A stretch of 64,000 bases of DNA from an uncultured Candidatus Melainabacteria bacterium (lineage in GTDB: Bacteria; Cyanobacteriota; Vampirovibrionia; Gastranaerophilales; Gastranaerophilaceae): positions 124,001-188,000 of the forward strand of contig CAKUUC010000001.1 of the NCBI GenBank assembly GCA_934692625.1, given 5' to 3'. The translations under genes and the position numbers were made by a program. The notes under the pieces were generated by a model. The model saw only the letters and a program-made list of their open reading frames with translations, did not search any database and was not told where the DNA came from. The number at the start of each line of letters is the position of its first letter. Position 1 is the first letter of the stretch. Shown here piece after piece: positions 44,718-53,063 of the stretch.

Positions 44718-45548
44718 TTATTCTGTTAATTCGCTCATTGCTTTTTCGTATTCTTCTTTGTTAGGTGCTTTTCCATGCCAGCCAGCATTGTTTTCCATAA
44801 AGCTTACACCTTTGCCTTTTATTGTGTTTGCAATGATTGCGGTAGGTTTGTTATTTTGTTTTGCTTTTTCAATTGTTTCATAAATTTCTTCAATATTATG
44901 TCCGTCAATTTCAAAAACGTCCCAATTAAATGCTTTTAATTTAGTGCCCAAATCATCAAGAGGTTTGATATCTTCTGTAGAACCGTCAATTTGTAGCCTG
45001 TTTCTATCAATTATGGCAACTAAGTTGTCTAATTTTCTGTGAGGTGCTTGCATCAAGGCTTCCCATACATTACCTTCTTGCATTTCGCCATCACCTAACA
45101 GAACAAAAACATGTGCAGGGTTTTTGTCAATTTTTAATGCCATAGCAATACCGCATGCCATTGATAAGCCTTGACCTAGAGAACCTGTCGCCACTTCAAC
45201 CCCAGGACACCATAGTGATGGGTGACCTTGAAGTCTTGTTCCTAATGCACGGAAGGATTTTAATTCTTTTTTCGGGAAAAATCCAAGATTTGCCAAAACT
45301 GAATAATAAATTGGTGAAACATGACCTTTTGATAGGACAAATCTATCACGTGTTTCATATTCAGGTGAATTTACGCCTTTGGGAGCATGTTTCATACATT
45401 TTTGGAATAAAACCGTCATCAATTCACAAGATGATAGCGAACCGCCAATGTGACCGGATTTTGCGGTATAAACCATCGTCAAAATATTTTTTCTGTTTTC
45501 TAAACAAAGTTTTTCAATTTCTTTAATTTCGGTATCTGTAAGTGTCAT
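44718..45548 (-). CDS. transketolase N-terminal subunit
   Basis: A 276-residue protein equal to the TPP-pyrophosphate-binding half of transketolase: His-Ile-Gly-Gly-Ser-Leu-Ser near residue 28, Gly-His-Val-Ser-Pro, Gly-Ser-Leu-Gly-Gln-Gly-Leu-Ser, and the TPP motif Gly-Asp-Gly-Glu-Met-Gln-Glu-Gly...Asn. The pyrimidine-binding half is a separate gene starting at 63814 on the other strand, so the enzyme is a two-subunit form. It shuttles two-carbon units in the non-oxidative pentose pathway. Its ATG overlaps the tagA stop by four bases (ATGA). Confidence 0.94.
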   Translation of the reverse strand: MTLTDTEIKEIEKLCLENRKNILTMVYTAKSGHIGGSLSSCELMTVLFQKCMKHAPKGVNSPEYETRDRFVLSKGHVSPIYYSVLANLGFFPKKELKSFRALGTRLQGHPSLWCPGVEVATGSLGQGLSMACGIAMALKIDKNPAHVFVLLGDGEMQEGNVWEALMQAPHRKLDNLVAIIDRNRLQIDGSTEDIKPLDDLGTKLKAFNWDVFEIDGHNIEEIYETIEKAKQNNKPTAIIANTIKGKGVSFMENNAGWHGKAPNKEEYEKAMSELTE

Positions 45549-46261
45549 TTTCCCAATAACCTTTCTTTTAAAACTCTGAGTACAAATAATGGCAACGTTG
45601 GAAATATTCTTTTAAAACGTTCCGGTTGCATGACTGTTCTGTATAACCATTCTAAGCCTAATTTTTGGTAAATTTTAGGTGCTCTTTCGACAACTCCTGC
45701 CCAAACATCAAAACTTCCGCCAAGACCTACCATAATGGCATTTGGCAGTTTGTTTTTTAGTTCGGATATGAAAAATTCTTGTTTTGGAGAGCCAAGTGCG
45801 ACCAAAATTAAATCAGGTTGAGAATTTGTAATTTCATTAAGAATTGTTACATCATCTTTAAAATATCCATCATGAGTGTAAACAATGTTAAGATTTTCAA
45901 TTTCATTTTTTAAATTTGAGGTTGCAAGTTCTATAACTTCCGGTTTTGCGCCAACAAGAGCAACTTTTTTCCCTGTACTGGCAAATCTTTTCAACAAATT
46001 TTTACCGAATTCAATTCCAGGAATTCTTCTGACATTTTTCCCCAGAATTTTCAAACCAAGTTCAACCCCAACACTGTCAGGGATTACCAAGTCCGCATTA
46101 TTTATGATATTTGCAAAATCTGCATTTTTAAGTGCTGATGTAATCATTTCAGGGTTAATCGTAACGACTTGTCCGTGAGTAGTTTCAATATAGTCTAAAG
46201 CTTCTTCTTGAGTGAATGAATCGACTCCAAAGCCCTGAATTTTTACTAAATTTCTCTTCAT
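45545..46261 (-). CDS. WecG/TagA/CpsF family glycosyltransferase
   Basis: A 238-residue enzyme of the GT26 family. Visible are Thr-Ile-Asn-Pro-Glu-Met near residue 33, Ile-Pro-Asp-Ser-Val-Gly, Arg-Ile-Pro-Gly near 80, Val-Ala-Leu-Gly-Ser-Pro-Lys-Gln-Glu and Val-Gly-Leu-Gly-Gly-Ser-Phe-Asp-Val-Trp-Ala-Gly. Such enzymes transfer ManNAc (TagA) or ManNAcA (WecG) onto GlcNAc-lipid. WecB, the epimerase supplying UDP-ManNAc, is at 3139. Which sugar is used cannot be told. It begins an operon with the transketolase and YhcH genes and has an extended -10 touching its ATG. Confidence 0.92.
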   Translation of the reverse strand: MKRNLVKIQGFGVDSFTQEEALDYIETTHGQVVTINPEMITSALKNADFANIINNADLVIPDSVGVELGLKILGKNVRRIPGIEFGKNLLKRFASTGKKVALVGAKPEVIELATSNLKNEIENLNIVYTHDGYFKDDVTILNEITNSQPDLILVALGSPKQEFFISELKNKLPNAIMVGLGGSFDVWAGVVERAPKIYQKLGLEWLYRTVMQPERFKRIFPTLPLFVLRVLKERLLGK

Positions 46262-46268
46262 ACGTTAC

Positions 46269-46277
46269 ATTATATCA
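46269..46277 (-). promoter_or_regulatory. extended -10 giving a leaderless tagA mRNA
   Basis: Minus-strand TGATATAAT. Its start site falls at or one base before the ATG at 46261. It is divergent to the element at 46293-46301. Confidence 0.6.
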
Positions 46278-46292
46278 CATTGTGGTTGATTA

Positions 46293-46301
46293 TGCTATAA
46301 T
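46293..46301 (+). promoter_or_regulatory. extended -10 giving a leaderless mRNA
   Basis: TGCTATAAT. The predicted start, seven bases on, is the A of the ATG at 46308. The two divergent promoters share a 46-base intergenic region. Confidence 0.6.
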
Positions 46302-46307
46302 TTTGTT

Positions 46308-47150
46308 ATGAAAAATTTATTATTTAAAATTTTATTATTGTTGGTTATATGTGTATTTTCTCAAAAAGGAGCAAAAGCGGTGCAATTTGATGTATTGGTT
46401 TTGCCTACAGAAGTTTCAAGCGTGTGCGAAAACTATTTTTGCTTTCCAGAGCCTTCTGAAATTGCAGCAAACTATGTTATTAATCAACTTAATGAAACTA
46501 AAAATATAAATGTTATAAAATTGTCTGATGTTCGTGCCAAATTAGCGGCAAATCAAAATTTAAAAAATGAAACAGAAGGCATGCTAAAAAACTTTGAACA
46601 AACAGAGCGTATAGATTATGTTGTGTTGAAAGATTTATCAGAAGCGTTCAATGTGAAATCTGTAATTTTGATTTCTTGTTATGCAATTACTGATAGAGCT
46701 GAAACTCGTCGTAATTTGTGGGAAGTTTTGGAAATTTCAAGTGCTTTTAAAATTACTTATCCATTTAATTTGACGACAACTGCAGTTTTGGTTGATACAG
46801 TCAATTCAACTGTTATGTGGAGTGGTAAATTCAGCAAAACTGTTTCCGATTCAAACGGTTATTTTCTTGCGTTAAATCAGGCGCAGGCTACTTCTCATTT
46901 GGAGAAAATCAGACAGTATTTCAGAAGTTTTGTTGCGCCAAGTATTAGTCAGAATGTTCATTTGAGATTTTTCCCGCGTGAAGTCCGAACCTTTACCGTA
47001 AACGGAAACAAAAAATTAGACGATACAGAAATGCCAAAATTTATGCCTAATGCTCTTGACCATTTAATTACGCCTGACAAGAAAAATCAAATTGAAGGTA
47101 ATGACGTAAATTACCTTGATTCAACCGAAGAATTAATTTTTGATTTTTAA
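46308..47150 (+). CDS. exported orphan protein, possibly CsgG/LpoB-like fold
   Basis: A 280-residue protein with a clear signal peptide (residues about 1-25: Lys-Asn-Leu-Leu-Phe-Lys, Ile-Leu-Leu-Leu-Leu-Val-Ile, cut after Ala-Lys-Ala). The mature start Phe-Asp-Val-Leu-Val-Leu-Pro and the following Asn-Val-Ile-Lys-Leu-Ser-Asp-Val-Arg look like the ABATE/CsgG-like sheets of curli-secretion and LpoB proteins, but no signature proves it. No lipobox. It is divergent from tagA and shares its control region; a surface-polysaccharide link is possible. Function unknown. Confidence 0.8.
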   Translation: MKNLLFKILLLLVICVFSQKGAKAVQFDVLVLPTEVSSVCENYFCFPEPSEIAANYVINQLNETKNINVIKLSDVRAKLAANQNLKNETEGMLKNFEQTERIDYVVLKDLSEAFNVKSVILISCYAITDRAETRRNLWEVLEISSAFKITYPFNLTTTAVLVDTVNSTVMWSGKFSKTVSDSNGYFLALNQAQATSHLEKIRQYFRSFVAPSISQNVHLRFFPREVRTFTVNGNKKLDDTEMPKFMPNALDHLITPDKKNQIEGNDVNYLDSTEELIFDF

Positions 47151-47169
47151 TCTAAATTTATTACCTGTT

Positions 47170-47736
47170 TTACTGTGGTTTTATGTCAGAAGCGATTTTT
47201 TCAAAATTTGAACGAGGGAGTATATTATTTTTCTCATAGAAGTTTTTGAATGCCAGACTGTCCAATTTGAACTGTCTGAGTTTCAAAATTTCAGGGTTAT
47301 TGGGAGTTGCCAAAGGTCCTTGTATAATTTGTAGTCCTTTATATTCTGCTAGATTACTTTCGTGTTTTGCTGTTGTAACTCCTTCTTCAATAATCTTTTT
47401 ATCGAGTTCCTCAAAGGCTGCTTGATAACTTTTTGTATTTTTTAATTTTGTTTGAGCAAAAATTTGGTTAAATTTTGCATATAATGCAGTGTCATTATAA
47501 TTAAAAGATTTCTGAATAATCCTTCTGAATGCAACAGAATCAAGAGAATGTTGAGCATCAGCATCTTTTGCCAAACCTTCTCTCCAACCTGCTTTTATCG
47601 CCATATATTCTTTTGCTGGTTTATTTGCCATAAGAGTACTTAAAGTTGTTTGCATTTTGCGAGGAGCATGCTCACTACAACCTGCAATACTTGATGCTGC
47701 TATCATTATACTAGGAACGATTTTGTTGATTTTCAT
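47170..47736 (-). CDS. lipoprotein of unknown function
   Basis: A 188-residue protein with a lipobox, Ser-Ser-Ile-Ala-Gly-Cys at residues 15-20, after a hydrophobic leader, so it is most likely lipid-anchored. The rest is helical and Lys/Ala/Asn-rich with no domain I know. AGGAGA precedes the ATG, and a TATAAT lies on the same strand near 47774-47779. It is convergent with the exported orphan at 46308. Confidence 0.8.
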   Translation of the reverse strand: MKINKIVPSIMIAASSIAGCSEHAPRKMQTTLSTLMANKPAKEYMAIKAGWREGLAKDADAQHSLDSVAFRRIIQKSFNYNDTALYAKFNQIFAQTKLKNTKSYQAAFEELDKKIIEEGVTTAKHESNLAEYKGLQIIQGPLATPNNPEILKLRQFKLDSLAFKNFYEKNNILPRSNFEKIASDIKPQ

Positions 47737-47852
47737 TTTATACTGTTCTCCTGTGTTTTTCTAAATTTCTCCATATTATACTAAGGCGTATAAAAATATA
47801 TTTTGCTAAATTTGTGTGCTATTACTAAGCTTTTGTTACAATATTTATAAAA

Positions 47853-47880
47853 TAAAAGACTCCCAAATAGGAAGTCTTTT
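47853..47880 (-). terminator. terminator after tRNA-Leu
   Basis: AAAAGACT / AGTCTTTT hairpin with an approximately 12-base loop, just beyond the tRNA 3' end on the minus strand. Confidence 0.65.
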
Positions 47881-47884
47881 AATC

Positions 47885-47970
47885 TGCCGATGGCCGGGGT
47901 CGAACCGGCACGAGGGTTGAACCTCACAAGATTTTGAGTCTAGCACGTCTACCAATTCCATCACATCGGC
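47885..47970 (-). tRNA. tRNA-Leu(CAA), CCA not encoded
   Basis: An 86-nt class II tRNA with acceptor GCCGATG/CATCGGC, anticodon loop CTCAAAA with anticodon CAA, a long variable arm (about 14 nt), and T-loop GTTCGAC. The anticodon-stem pair 28-42 is T-T. Discriminator A, no CCA. It sits in the 365-base gap between the lipoprotein and the exported protein genes; I see nothing else there besides its terminator. Confidence 0.95.
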
Positions 47971-48086
47971 TTATTTAATTTTCATATAATTATATTATCA
48001 AAAAAAAAATATTTTTCAAGAACTTTTTTTATTTTGATTAGCATGGCTTATATGCCTGATAAACCAATTAAATTTTTATCCTGATA

Positions 48087-48095
48087 TGTGATAAC
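48087..48095 (+). promoter_or_regulatory. weak extended -10 next to the exported protein ATG
   Basis: TGTGATAAC. The predicted start coincides with the ATG at 48102 and no ribosome site is present. Confidence 0.35.
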
Positions 48096-48101
48096 TTCTG
48101 T

Positions 48102-48890
48102 ATGAAAAAAATAATTTTACTAATCATGACTTTATTTGTCATGCAAAATTTGACACTAGCTACGACTTTTACCGGCGGGGTGTCAAAGGTTGGACAAAAC
48201 GAAAGTAATCAGGTTATTGATGCTAAAACAAAACAAGGGATTGAGTTTGCAAAAATTACCATTCCTCAGAAAAATTTTAGAACTTATACCGATGCAAACG
48301 GAAATTTTGAGTTAGAAAAAATACAAATTACTCAACCAACGCTGTTAAATGTCGAAAAAGAAGGCTATAGACCGTTCTCGTTGACTATTAACAACAATGA
48401 AAGTCTTTCTAACCCTATGAAAATTGAAATCGCCAAAAGTGAGGCTATGGATATCGGCATAGAATCAGAAATTTTGCACTTGGGTGATGACAGTTATTCA
48501 CAAAATTCTGCCAATGCTGCTGATTTTAGAATCAAGGCAATGGGACCTTATTATTCAAAGGATTTTGTCATGACTGATAACGCAAAGCATTATTCAAATT
48601 ATTTGGTTATTGGTTCAATTGTCGGACTCGATACTAAACTTGCAAATCGAATGGGGCAAAATCGTATGAGAACGGCATACTCAACCCCTGGAGAAGTCTA
48701 TTTTAATGGACAATTGATAGGAAAACTTCAGGTCAATGGTGATGGACAACGAATTAAAATCCCAAATACCTTGATTAGAGAAAATCAACCAAATCAAATT
48801 ACTATAAAAACCGGTCATAACATGACTCGTAATGATAAAATAGATTATGATGATATAGAAATTCTTAATTTGTCAATTTTGACAGAATAA
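48102..48890 (+). CDS. exported protein with carboxypeptidase-regulatory-like domain
   Basis: A 262-residue protein with a signal peptide (Lys-Lys-Ile-Ile-Leu-Leu-Ile-Met, cut near residue 20). Residues about 35-110 form a beta-sandwich of the CarboxypepD_reg type: Val-Ile-Asp-Ala-Lys-Thr-Lys-Gln-Gly-Ile-Glu-Phe-Ala and Tyr-Thr-Asp-Ala-Asn-Gly-Asn-Phe-Glu-Leu. The C-terminal 140 residues are a second beta-rich domain (Gly-Glu-Val-Tyr-Phe-Asn-Gly-Gln-Leu-Ile-Gly). It is probably a periplasmic or surface adhesive or carbohydrate-binding module. Monocistronic with a shared terminator to ftsZ. Confidence 0.82.
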   Translation: MKKIILLIMTLFVMQNLTLATTFTGGVSKVGQNESNQVIDAKTKQGIEFAKITIPQKNFRTYTDANGNFELEKIQITQPTLLNVEKEGYRPFSLTINNNESLSNPMKIEIAKSEAMDIGIESEILHLGDDSYSQNSANAADFRIKAMGPYYSKDFVMTDNAKHYSNYLVIGSIVGLDTKLANRMGQNRMRTAYSTPGEVYFNGQLIGKLQVNGDGQRIKIPNTLIRENQPNQITIKTGHNMTRNDKIDYDDIEILNLSILTE

Positions 48891-48902
48891 AATAATCGTG
48901 AA

Positions 48903-48935
48903 AATAAAAACAGAGGTGTTGAGCCTCTGTTTTTA
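48903..48935. terminator. bidirectional terminator between the exported-protein gene and ftsZ
   Basis: AAAAACAGAGG / CCTCTGTTTTT with a 7-base loop. Confidence 0.9.
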
Positions 48936-48959
48936 TACTTTTATGTGATTTTTAATTTT

Positions 48960-50147
48960 TTATCTTTTCAAAAAGTCAGGAATTTCAATGTTAGTGAAAT
49001 TGTTGTTTGATAAAACTGACTTTGTTTGGTTATTGTTGAATGCACCTGAGAAGAAATCTGCAGCATTCATTTGTTGACCCAAACCATTTGAATTATCTTG
49101 CGTATTTGAAGAAGATGCTCCAAACATTTGAGTTGATGCATTGTTTTTCAATTCAAAACCAGTAGCAATAACTGTAATTTGGATTTCACCTTGAATTGAT
49201 TCGTTCAATGCTGTACCAATGATTACTGTAGCATCATCAAGAACTGCATCATGAATGATAGAAGCAGCATCACTGATTTCGTGGATACCCATATCAGGAC
49301 CCCCGGTAATGTTAACAATAACACCAGATGCGCCATTGATAGATGCTTCAAGAAGTTGAGAATTGATAGCTTGTTGTGCGGCTTTGATTGCTCTGCCTTC
49401 ACCTTGCGCTCTACCAATACCCATCAATGCTGAACCAGATGCTTGCATTACTGCTTTAACGTCGGCAAAGTCAACGTTGATTAACCCTGGAACGGTGATG
49501 ATATCAGAAATGCCTTGAACACCTCTTAGTAAAACTTCATCAGCAATGATGAATGATTCAACAACTGTTACTTGTCTGTCTACAACTTGTAACAATTTAT
49601 CGTTAGGAACAACGATAACTGCATCAACAGATTCTTTTAATTTTTCAATACCAGAAACTGCTTGATTTTGTCTTTTTCTACCTTCAAAAGTGAAAGGTTT
49701 AGTAACAACAGCAACTGTTAATATGCCAAGTTGTTTTGCAATTCTGGCAACAACCGGAGCCGCACCAGTACCGGTACCACCACCCATGCCGGCTGTGATA
49801 AATACCATATCAGCACCGTCTAGGGCTTGAGTTATTGCTTGTTGAGCTTCTTCTGCTGCTTTTTCACCAACTGAAGGATCTCCACCAGCACCAAGACCTT
49901 GTGTTGAAGATGCTCCCAATTGAATACGATTGTTGGTTTTACCAGTTACAAGAACTTGTTCATCTGTATTCATTAACCAAAATTCAACACCTGACAAGCC
50001 AGATTGAATCATTCGGTTTACGGCATTTCCGCCACCACCGCCGACTCCGACAACTTTGATATTAGTTGGGTTTGCGCCAAGTCTTGCAGGTTGGTCATTT
50101 GATGGGTTTTCTTTTTTTGCAAAAAGGTCTGAAACGATATTTTCCAC
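48960..50147 (-). CDS. ftsZ: cell division protein FtsZ
   Basis: A 395-residue tubulin-like GTPase that forms the division ring. The signature Gly-Gly-Gly-Thr-Gly-Thr-Gly is at about residue 122, with the T7 loop Asn-Val-Asp-Phe-Ala-Asp. A variable Asn/Gln-rich linker precedes the C-terminal peptide Ile-Glu-Ile-Pro-Asp-Phe-Leu, the partner-binding tail. The start is GTG with GAGGT ten bases upstream. It is not in a dcw cluster: nadK lies upstream on the same strand, and no ftsA or ftsQ is adjacent. Confidence 0.97.
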   Translation of the reverse strand: MENIVSDLFAKKENPSNDQPARLGANPTNIKVVGVGGGGGNAVNRMIQSGLSGVEFWLMNTDEQVLVTGKTNNRIQLGASSTQGLGAGGDPSVGEKAAEEAQQAITQALDGADMVFITAGMGGGTGTGAAPVVARIAKQLGILTVAVVTKPFTFEGRKRQNQAVSGIEKLKESVDAVIVVPNDKLLQVVDRQVTVVESFIIADEVLLRGVQGISDIITVPGLINVDFADVKAVMQASGSALMGIGRAQGEGRAIKAAQQAINSQLLEASINGASGVIVNITGGPDMGIHEISDAASIIHDAVLDDATVIIGTALNESIQGEIQITVIATGFELKNNASTQMFGASSSNTQDNSNGLGQQMNAADFFSGAFNNNQTKSVLSNNNFTNIEIPDFLKR

Positions 50148-50298
50148 TATATTTTTACCTCATATAACTATTATTTTTTATTCCTAAAACATTTACACGA
50201 TTACATCATGCATAATCCTATAATAACATAGTATTTTAAATAGAAAAAAAGTACAATAATTTTTGGGTTTTTATGAACAAAATTTAATATTGCATGCT

Positions 50299-51096
50299 TT
50301 ATTTCATTTTTGCCGGAGAAATTCCCCACTGTAATTTGTTTCTTAGTACGGAATAAAAATCATTTCCGTTCAATAATGCTAAATACGCTTTCTTTTCAAG
50401 TTTATTGATTACTAATTCTTTGTCTAACTCAAATACAGTCTGTCCGTCAACAGATACGGTATATTCATTATTCGGGCAAGGAATAATTTTTATTTCATCA
50501 CTTGATGGCACTACAATAGGACGAGCAGAAAATGTATGCGGGCAAATTGGCACAACTGTAATTGCTTCCGTTTGAGGGGCTAAAACAGGGCCGCCAGCAG
50601 CCATGCTGTACGCAGTTGAGCCGGTTGGAGTTGATATAATAATTCCATCTGCGAGATATTCACACACAAATTTCCCGTTAATTTCCAGCGAAAAGCGAGA
50701 AGTCCTTCCTGTGGCGCTTCCTTTTACAACAAAATCATTCAATGCACAATATTTTTCGCTGCCGAGCATCATTCTTTGTTCAACTTTGAACTCTCCGTTT
50801 AAAACTTTGTTGACAGTAGAAGGTAAATCATCAGGAGTTGCTTGCGATAAAAATCCGAGTCTGCCTAAATTTACCCCAAGTACCGGAGTTTGGAAATCAG
50901 AATAATATCTGGCAGTTTTTAAAATTGTTCCATCTCCACCGATTACAAAAACAAAATCAAAGCCGTTTTCTAAATTTTCAGTATCTAAAACTTTGTAGTC
51001 GATTGCGTTTGAGCGAAAAATTTCTTCTAAGTTATTCTTTACGATAATTGAATTTTCGATTTTATTATTTAAACAAATTGCAAATTTTTTATTCAT
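50299..51096 (-). CDS. nadK: NAD kinase
   Basis: A 265-residue NAD kinase. The ATP/NAD motif is Gly-Gly-Asp-Gly-Thr-Ile-Leu-Lys-Thr-Ala near residue 54. Asn-Leu-Gly-Arg-Leu-Gly-Phe-Leu and Ser-Thr-Pro-Thr-Gly-Ser-Thr-Ala-Tyr follow as expected. It makes NADP from NAD. An extended -10 (51105-51113) leaves only about two bases of leader. It lies 150 bases upstream of ftsZ, with an AT-rich gap, so co-transcription is uncertain. Confidence 0.96.
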   Translation of the reverse strand: MNKKFAICLNNKIENSIIVKNNLEEIFRSNAIDYKVLDTENLENGFDFVFVIGGDGTILKTARYYSDFQTPVLGVNLGRLGFLSQATPDDLPSTVNKVLNGEFKVEQRMMLGSEKYCALNDFVVKGSATGRTSRFSLEINGKFVCEYLADGIIISTPTGSTAYSMAAGGPVLAPQTEAITVVPICPHTFSARPIVVPSSDEIKIIPCPNNEYTVSVDGQTVFELDKELVINKLEKKAYLALLNGNDFYSVLRNKLQWGISPAKMK

Positions 51097-51104
51097 ACAC
51101 CAAG

Positions 51105-51113
51105 TTTATACCA
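51105..51113 (-). promoter_or_regulatory. extended -10 giving a leaderless nadK mRNA
   Basis: Minus-strand TGGTATAAA. The predicted start lies about two bases before the ATG at 51096. Confidence 0.5.
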
Positions 51114-51161
51114 AATATATGAAATTTGACAAATTCATAAAGTAAATTCACTAAAATGTAC

Positions 51162-51167
51162 TATAAT
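51162..51167 (+). promoter_or_regulatory. -10 hexamer giving a leaderless GIY-YIG mRNA
   Basis: TATAAT ends seven bases before the ATG at 51174, so the start site is at or next to it. Confidence 0.5.
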
Positions 51168-51173
51168 AATTTT

Positions 51174-51431
51174 ATGGAAAAAAGACATTTTGTGTATATT
51201 TTATTGACGAAATCAGACACTTTGTATTGTGGTTATACAGACGATGTCGAAAAACGTTTCAATGCTCATTTAGAAGGACGAGGGGCAAAATATACACGTG
51301 CGAATAAACCGGTAAAACTTTTGTGGCAAAAAGAATTTCCATCTAAAAATGAAGCACTAAAGGAAGAATATCGAATAAAACATAAACTTACACGAAAGCA
51401 GAAACTAGAGTTAATTAATCAAAAATTTTGA
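51174..51431 (+). CDS. GIY-YIG nuclease domain protein
   Basis: An 85-residue single-domain protein of the UPF0213/YhbQ type. Val-Tyr-Ile-Leu-Leu and Tyr-Cys-Gly-Tyr-Thr-Asp-Asp correspond to the GIY and YIG strands. Conserved Arg (Glu-Lys-Arg-Phe-Asn-Ala-His) and Glu (Ala-Leu-Lys-Glu-Glu-Tyr-Arg-Ile-Lys) follow. Its cellular substrate is unknown; relatives are linked to DNA repair. The start is 51174, as 51156 is upstream of the likely start site. Its last bases overlap a convergent gene by 17. Confidence 0.9.
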   Translation: MEKRHFVYILLTKSDTLYCGYTDDVEKRFNAHLEGRGAKYTRANKPVKLLWQKEFPSKNEALKEEYRIKHKLTRKQKLELINQKF

Positions 51432-53040
51432 TGTTTAACTCCTCATCGGCATTATTTTTCGTGTCGTTTACAGAATCATCAGCCGGACGAAGTTTTGGCG
51501 CTTCGGTGTTTTCTGAATAATCTAGAATTTCTTTTGGAACTTCTTCGAATTTGTTTTCGTAATCGAATTCGTAATCTTCTAATTCAAATCCGTCTAAAAC
51601 ACCTTCTTTTTCAGTTTTTTCTTTGTTTAAATATTCATCTAGTGTAGACTCTGAAACAGGTGTGTATTTTGACTCATCATTAATTGCATCGTACAATTTA
51701 TCAAGTTTTTGATTAATTTTGTCGAGTTGCTTATTGTGCTTGTCAATATTTTTCTGAGATTTTGCAATATCTTTTGTGTATTGGTCAATCAAGAATTTTC
51801 TATAAGCTTCTTTTAATTTTTCACTGTCTTTCATTCCTGAAATTGAACGAAGTTTGCGGTAATCTCTATACTCCATTCTATAGTCGTTTGCCAAGTTTTT
51901 AACTGCATATTTATATTCATAATCAATTTGTTTTAATCTGTCTTTTTTGTACTGTTCGTTTTGTTTTTTCAGTATTTTGGCTTCTTTTTCTTGATTTTTT
52001 TCTTCCTTTTCAATAATGTCATATTCTTCAACACCATCTTGAACTACTTTATAGCCGTTAGCACTAATTAAAGGTTCTACGTTTTTTTGAAAAGAAACGA
52101 CTCTTGATTGATTACCTTTTGTATCAATACTCCAAGTTCCTAAAAATACTGGTGTTTCTCCGGTGTATGCAATTGCTTGAACCGCAACTCTGTCAGGTTG
52201 TGATTTCAAAAATCCGAGCGGATAAATATCCCATCTGTAATCATCTAGGTTAAGATCCATATATTCTTTCCAAAAGTAAACGATTGCATCACGGACTTCA
52301 TCAAGTTTATAGTCGGTTTTGTTGGTAAAATCATATACAAAAATGCTTGTTTTCCAGATACCGTCTTCTCTGCTGCCAATTTTTTCTTTTATTAAAATCT
52401 TCTTCCCATCTGCTGAAAAGTCAACGGGTGTAAGTGAACGAAACGCGGCATAGTCACTAATGCTCTTATCTGTTGATAAAATCGGTTCCGGTATTCTATG
52501 CATTATATTGGCTTTTAATATTTTTTGCAAAGGTTCATCTTGACCGTATAACGGGATTACAAACACGTCAGATGCAACAGATGCACTGTCTGTGTAGTAA
52601 TAAATTGCAGGATATATGAGCATTGAAAAGTCAGGAGCAACTATACCTTGAGCATTTATTTGTCTTTGCGTGTACAATCTTTTCCCTAATCGTAGTTCAG
52701 TGCTTCCGGCAGGACTATTGTATCGTACTATTTTGTATGTCGGATGTGGAACATATTTAAAATCCGATGGTGTTTGTACTTTCGGAATATCGAGTTCTTT
52801 TTTTGATTTGTCTTGATATTTTGAAAGTTCTTCGTATTCATCAACTGTCATGTACCCGGATGGGGTTAAATTTAAAATTTTACCTTCTTTTTTGTATTTT
52901 TCCTGTTCTTTGAGTCTGTCATATTTGTAACGGAGATTTTTAGAGCGCATGTCTTGCTTATTAGGTATTTCCAGAGCAAAAGCTTTTAGGCAAAATGATA
53001 ATATAAGTATTGATATTATAGGTAAAACTTTAATATTCAT
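51415..53040 (-). CDS. exported orphan protein with coiled coil
   Basis: A 541-residue protein with a signal peptide (residues 1-22, hydrophobic Ile-Ile-Ser-Ile-Leu-Ile-Leu). Residues about 85-330 are beta-rich and hold Asp-Phe-Ser-Ala-Asp-Gly-Lys-Lys-Ile-Leu, a propeller-blade-like phrase. Residues about 345-460 are a Lys/Glu/Gln-rich coiled coil, and the tail is acidic. No family recognised. It lies 15 bases after the response-regulator gene, so this looks like the output of the kinase/regulator pair. A TGGTATAAT lies at 53055-53063 and overlaps the regulator stop codon. Confidence 0.8.
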   Translation of the reverse strand: MNIKVLPIISILILSFCLKAFALEIPNKQDMRSKNLRYKYDRLKEQEKYKKEGKILNLTPSGYMTVDEYEELSKYQDKSKKELDIPKVQTPSDFKYVPHPTYKIVRYNSPAGSTELRLGKRLYTQRQINAQGIVAPDFSMLIYPAIYYYTDSASVASDVFVIPLYGQDEPLQKILKANIMHRIPEPILSTDKSISDYAAFRSLTPVDFSADGKKILIKEKIGSREDGIWKTSIFVYDFTNKTDYKLDEVRDAIVYFWKEYMDLNLDDYRWDIYPLGFLKSQPDRVAVQAIAYTGETPVFLGTWSIDTKGNQSRVVSFQKNVEPLISANGYKVVQDGVEEYDIIEKEEKNQEKEAKILKKQNEQYKKDRLKQIDYEYKYAVKNLANDYRMEYRDYRKLRSISGMKDSEKLKEAYRKFLIDQYTKDIAKSQKNIDKHNKQLDKINQKLDKLYDAINDESKYTPVSESTLDEYLNKEKTEKEGVLDGFELEDYEFDYENKFEEVPKEILDYSENTEAPKLRPADDSVNDTKNNADEELNIKIFD

Positions 53041-53054
53041 AATTAATATACCTA

Positions 53055-53063
53055 ATTATACCA
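53055..53063 (-). promoter_or_regulatory. extended -10 overlapping the response-regulator stop
   Basis: Minus-strand TGGTATAAT; its TAA is the stop codon of the response regulator. It may give an extra internal transcript for the exported protein. Confidence 0.45.

Noticed and set aside
51126..51167. TTGACA at 51126-51131 as -35 of the GIY-YIG promoter
   Set aside because: Spacing to TATAAT at 51162 is 30 bases, far from 16-18.
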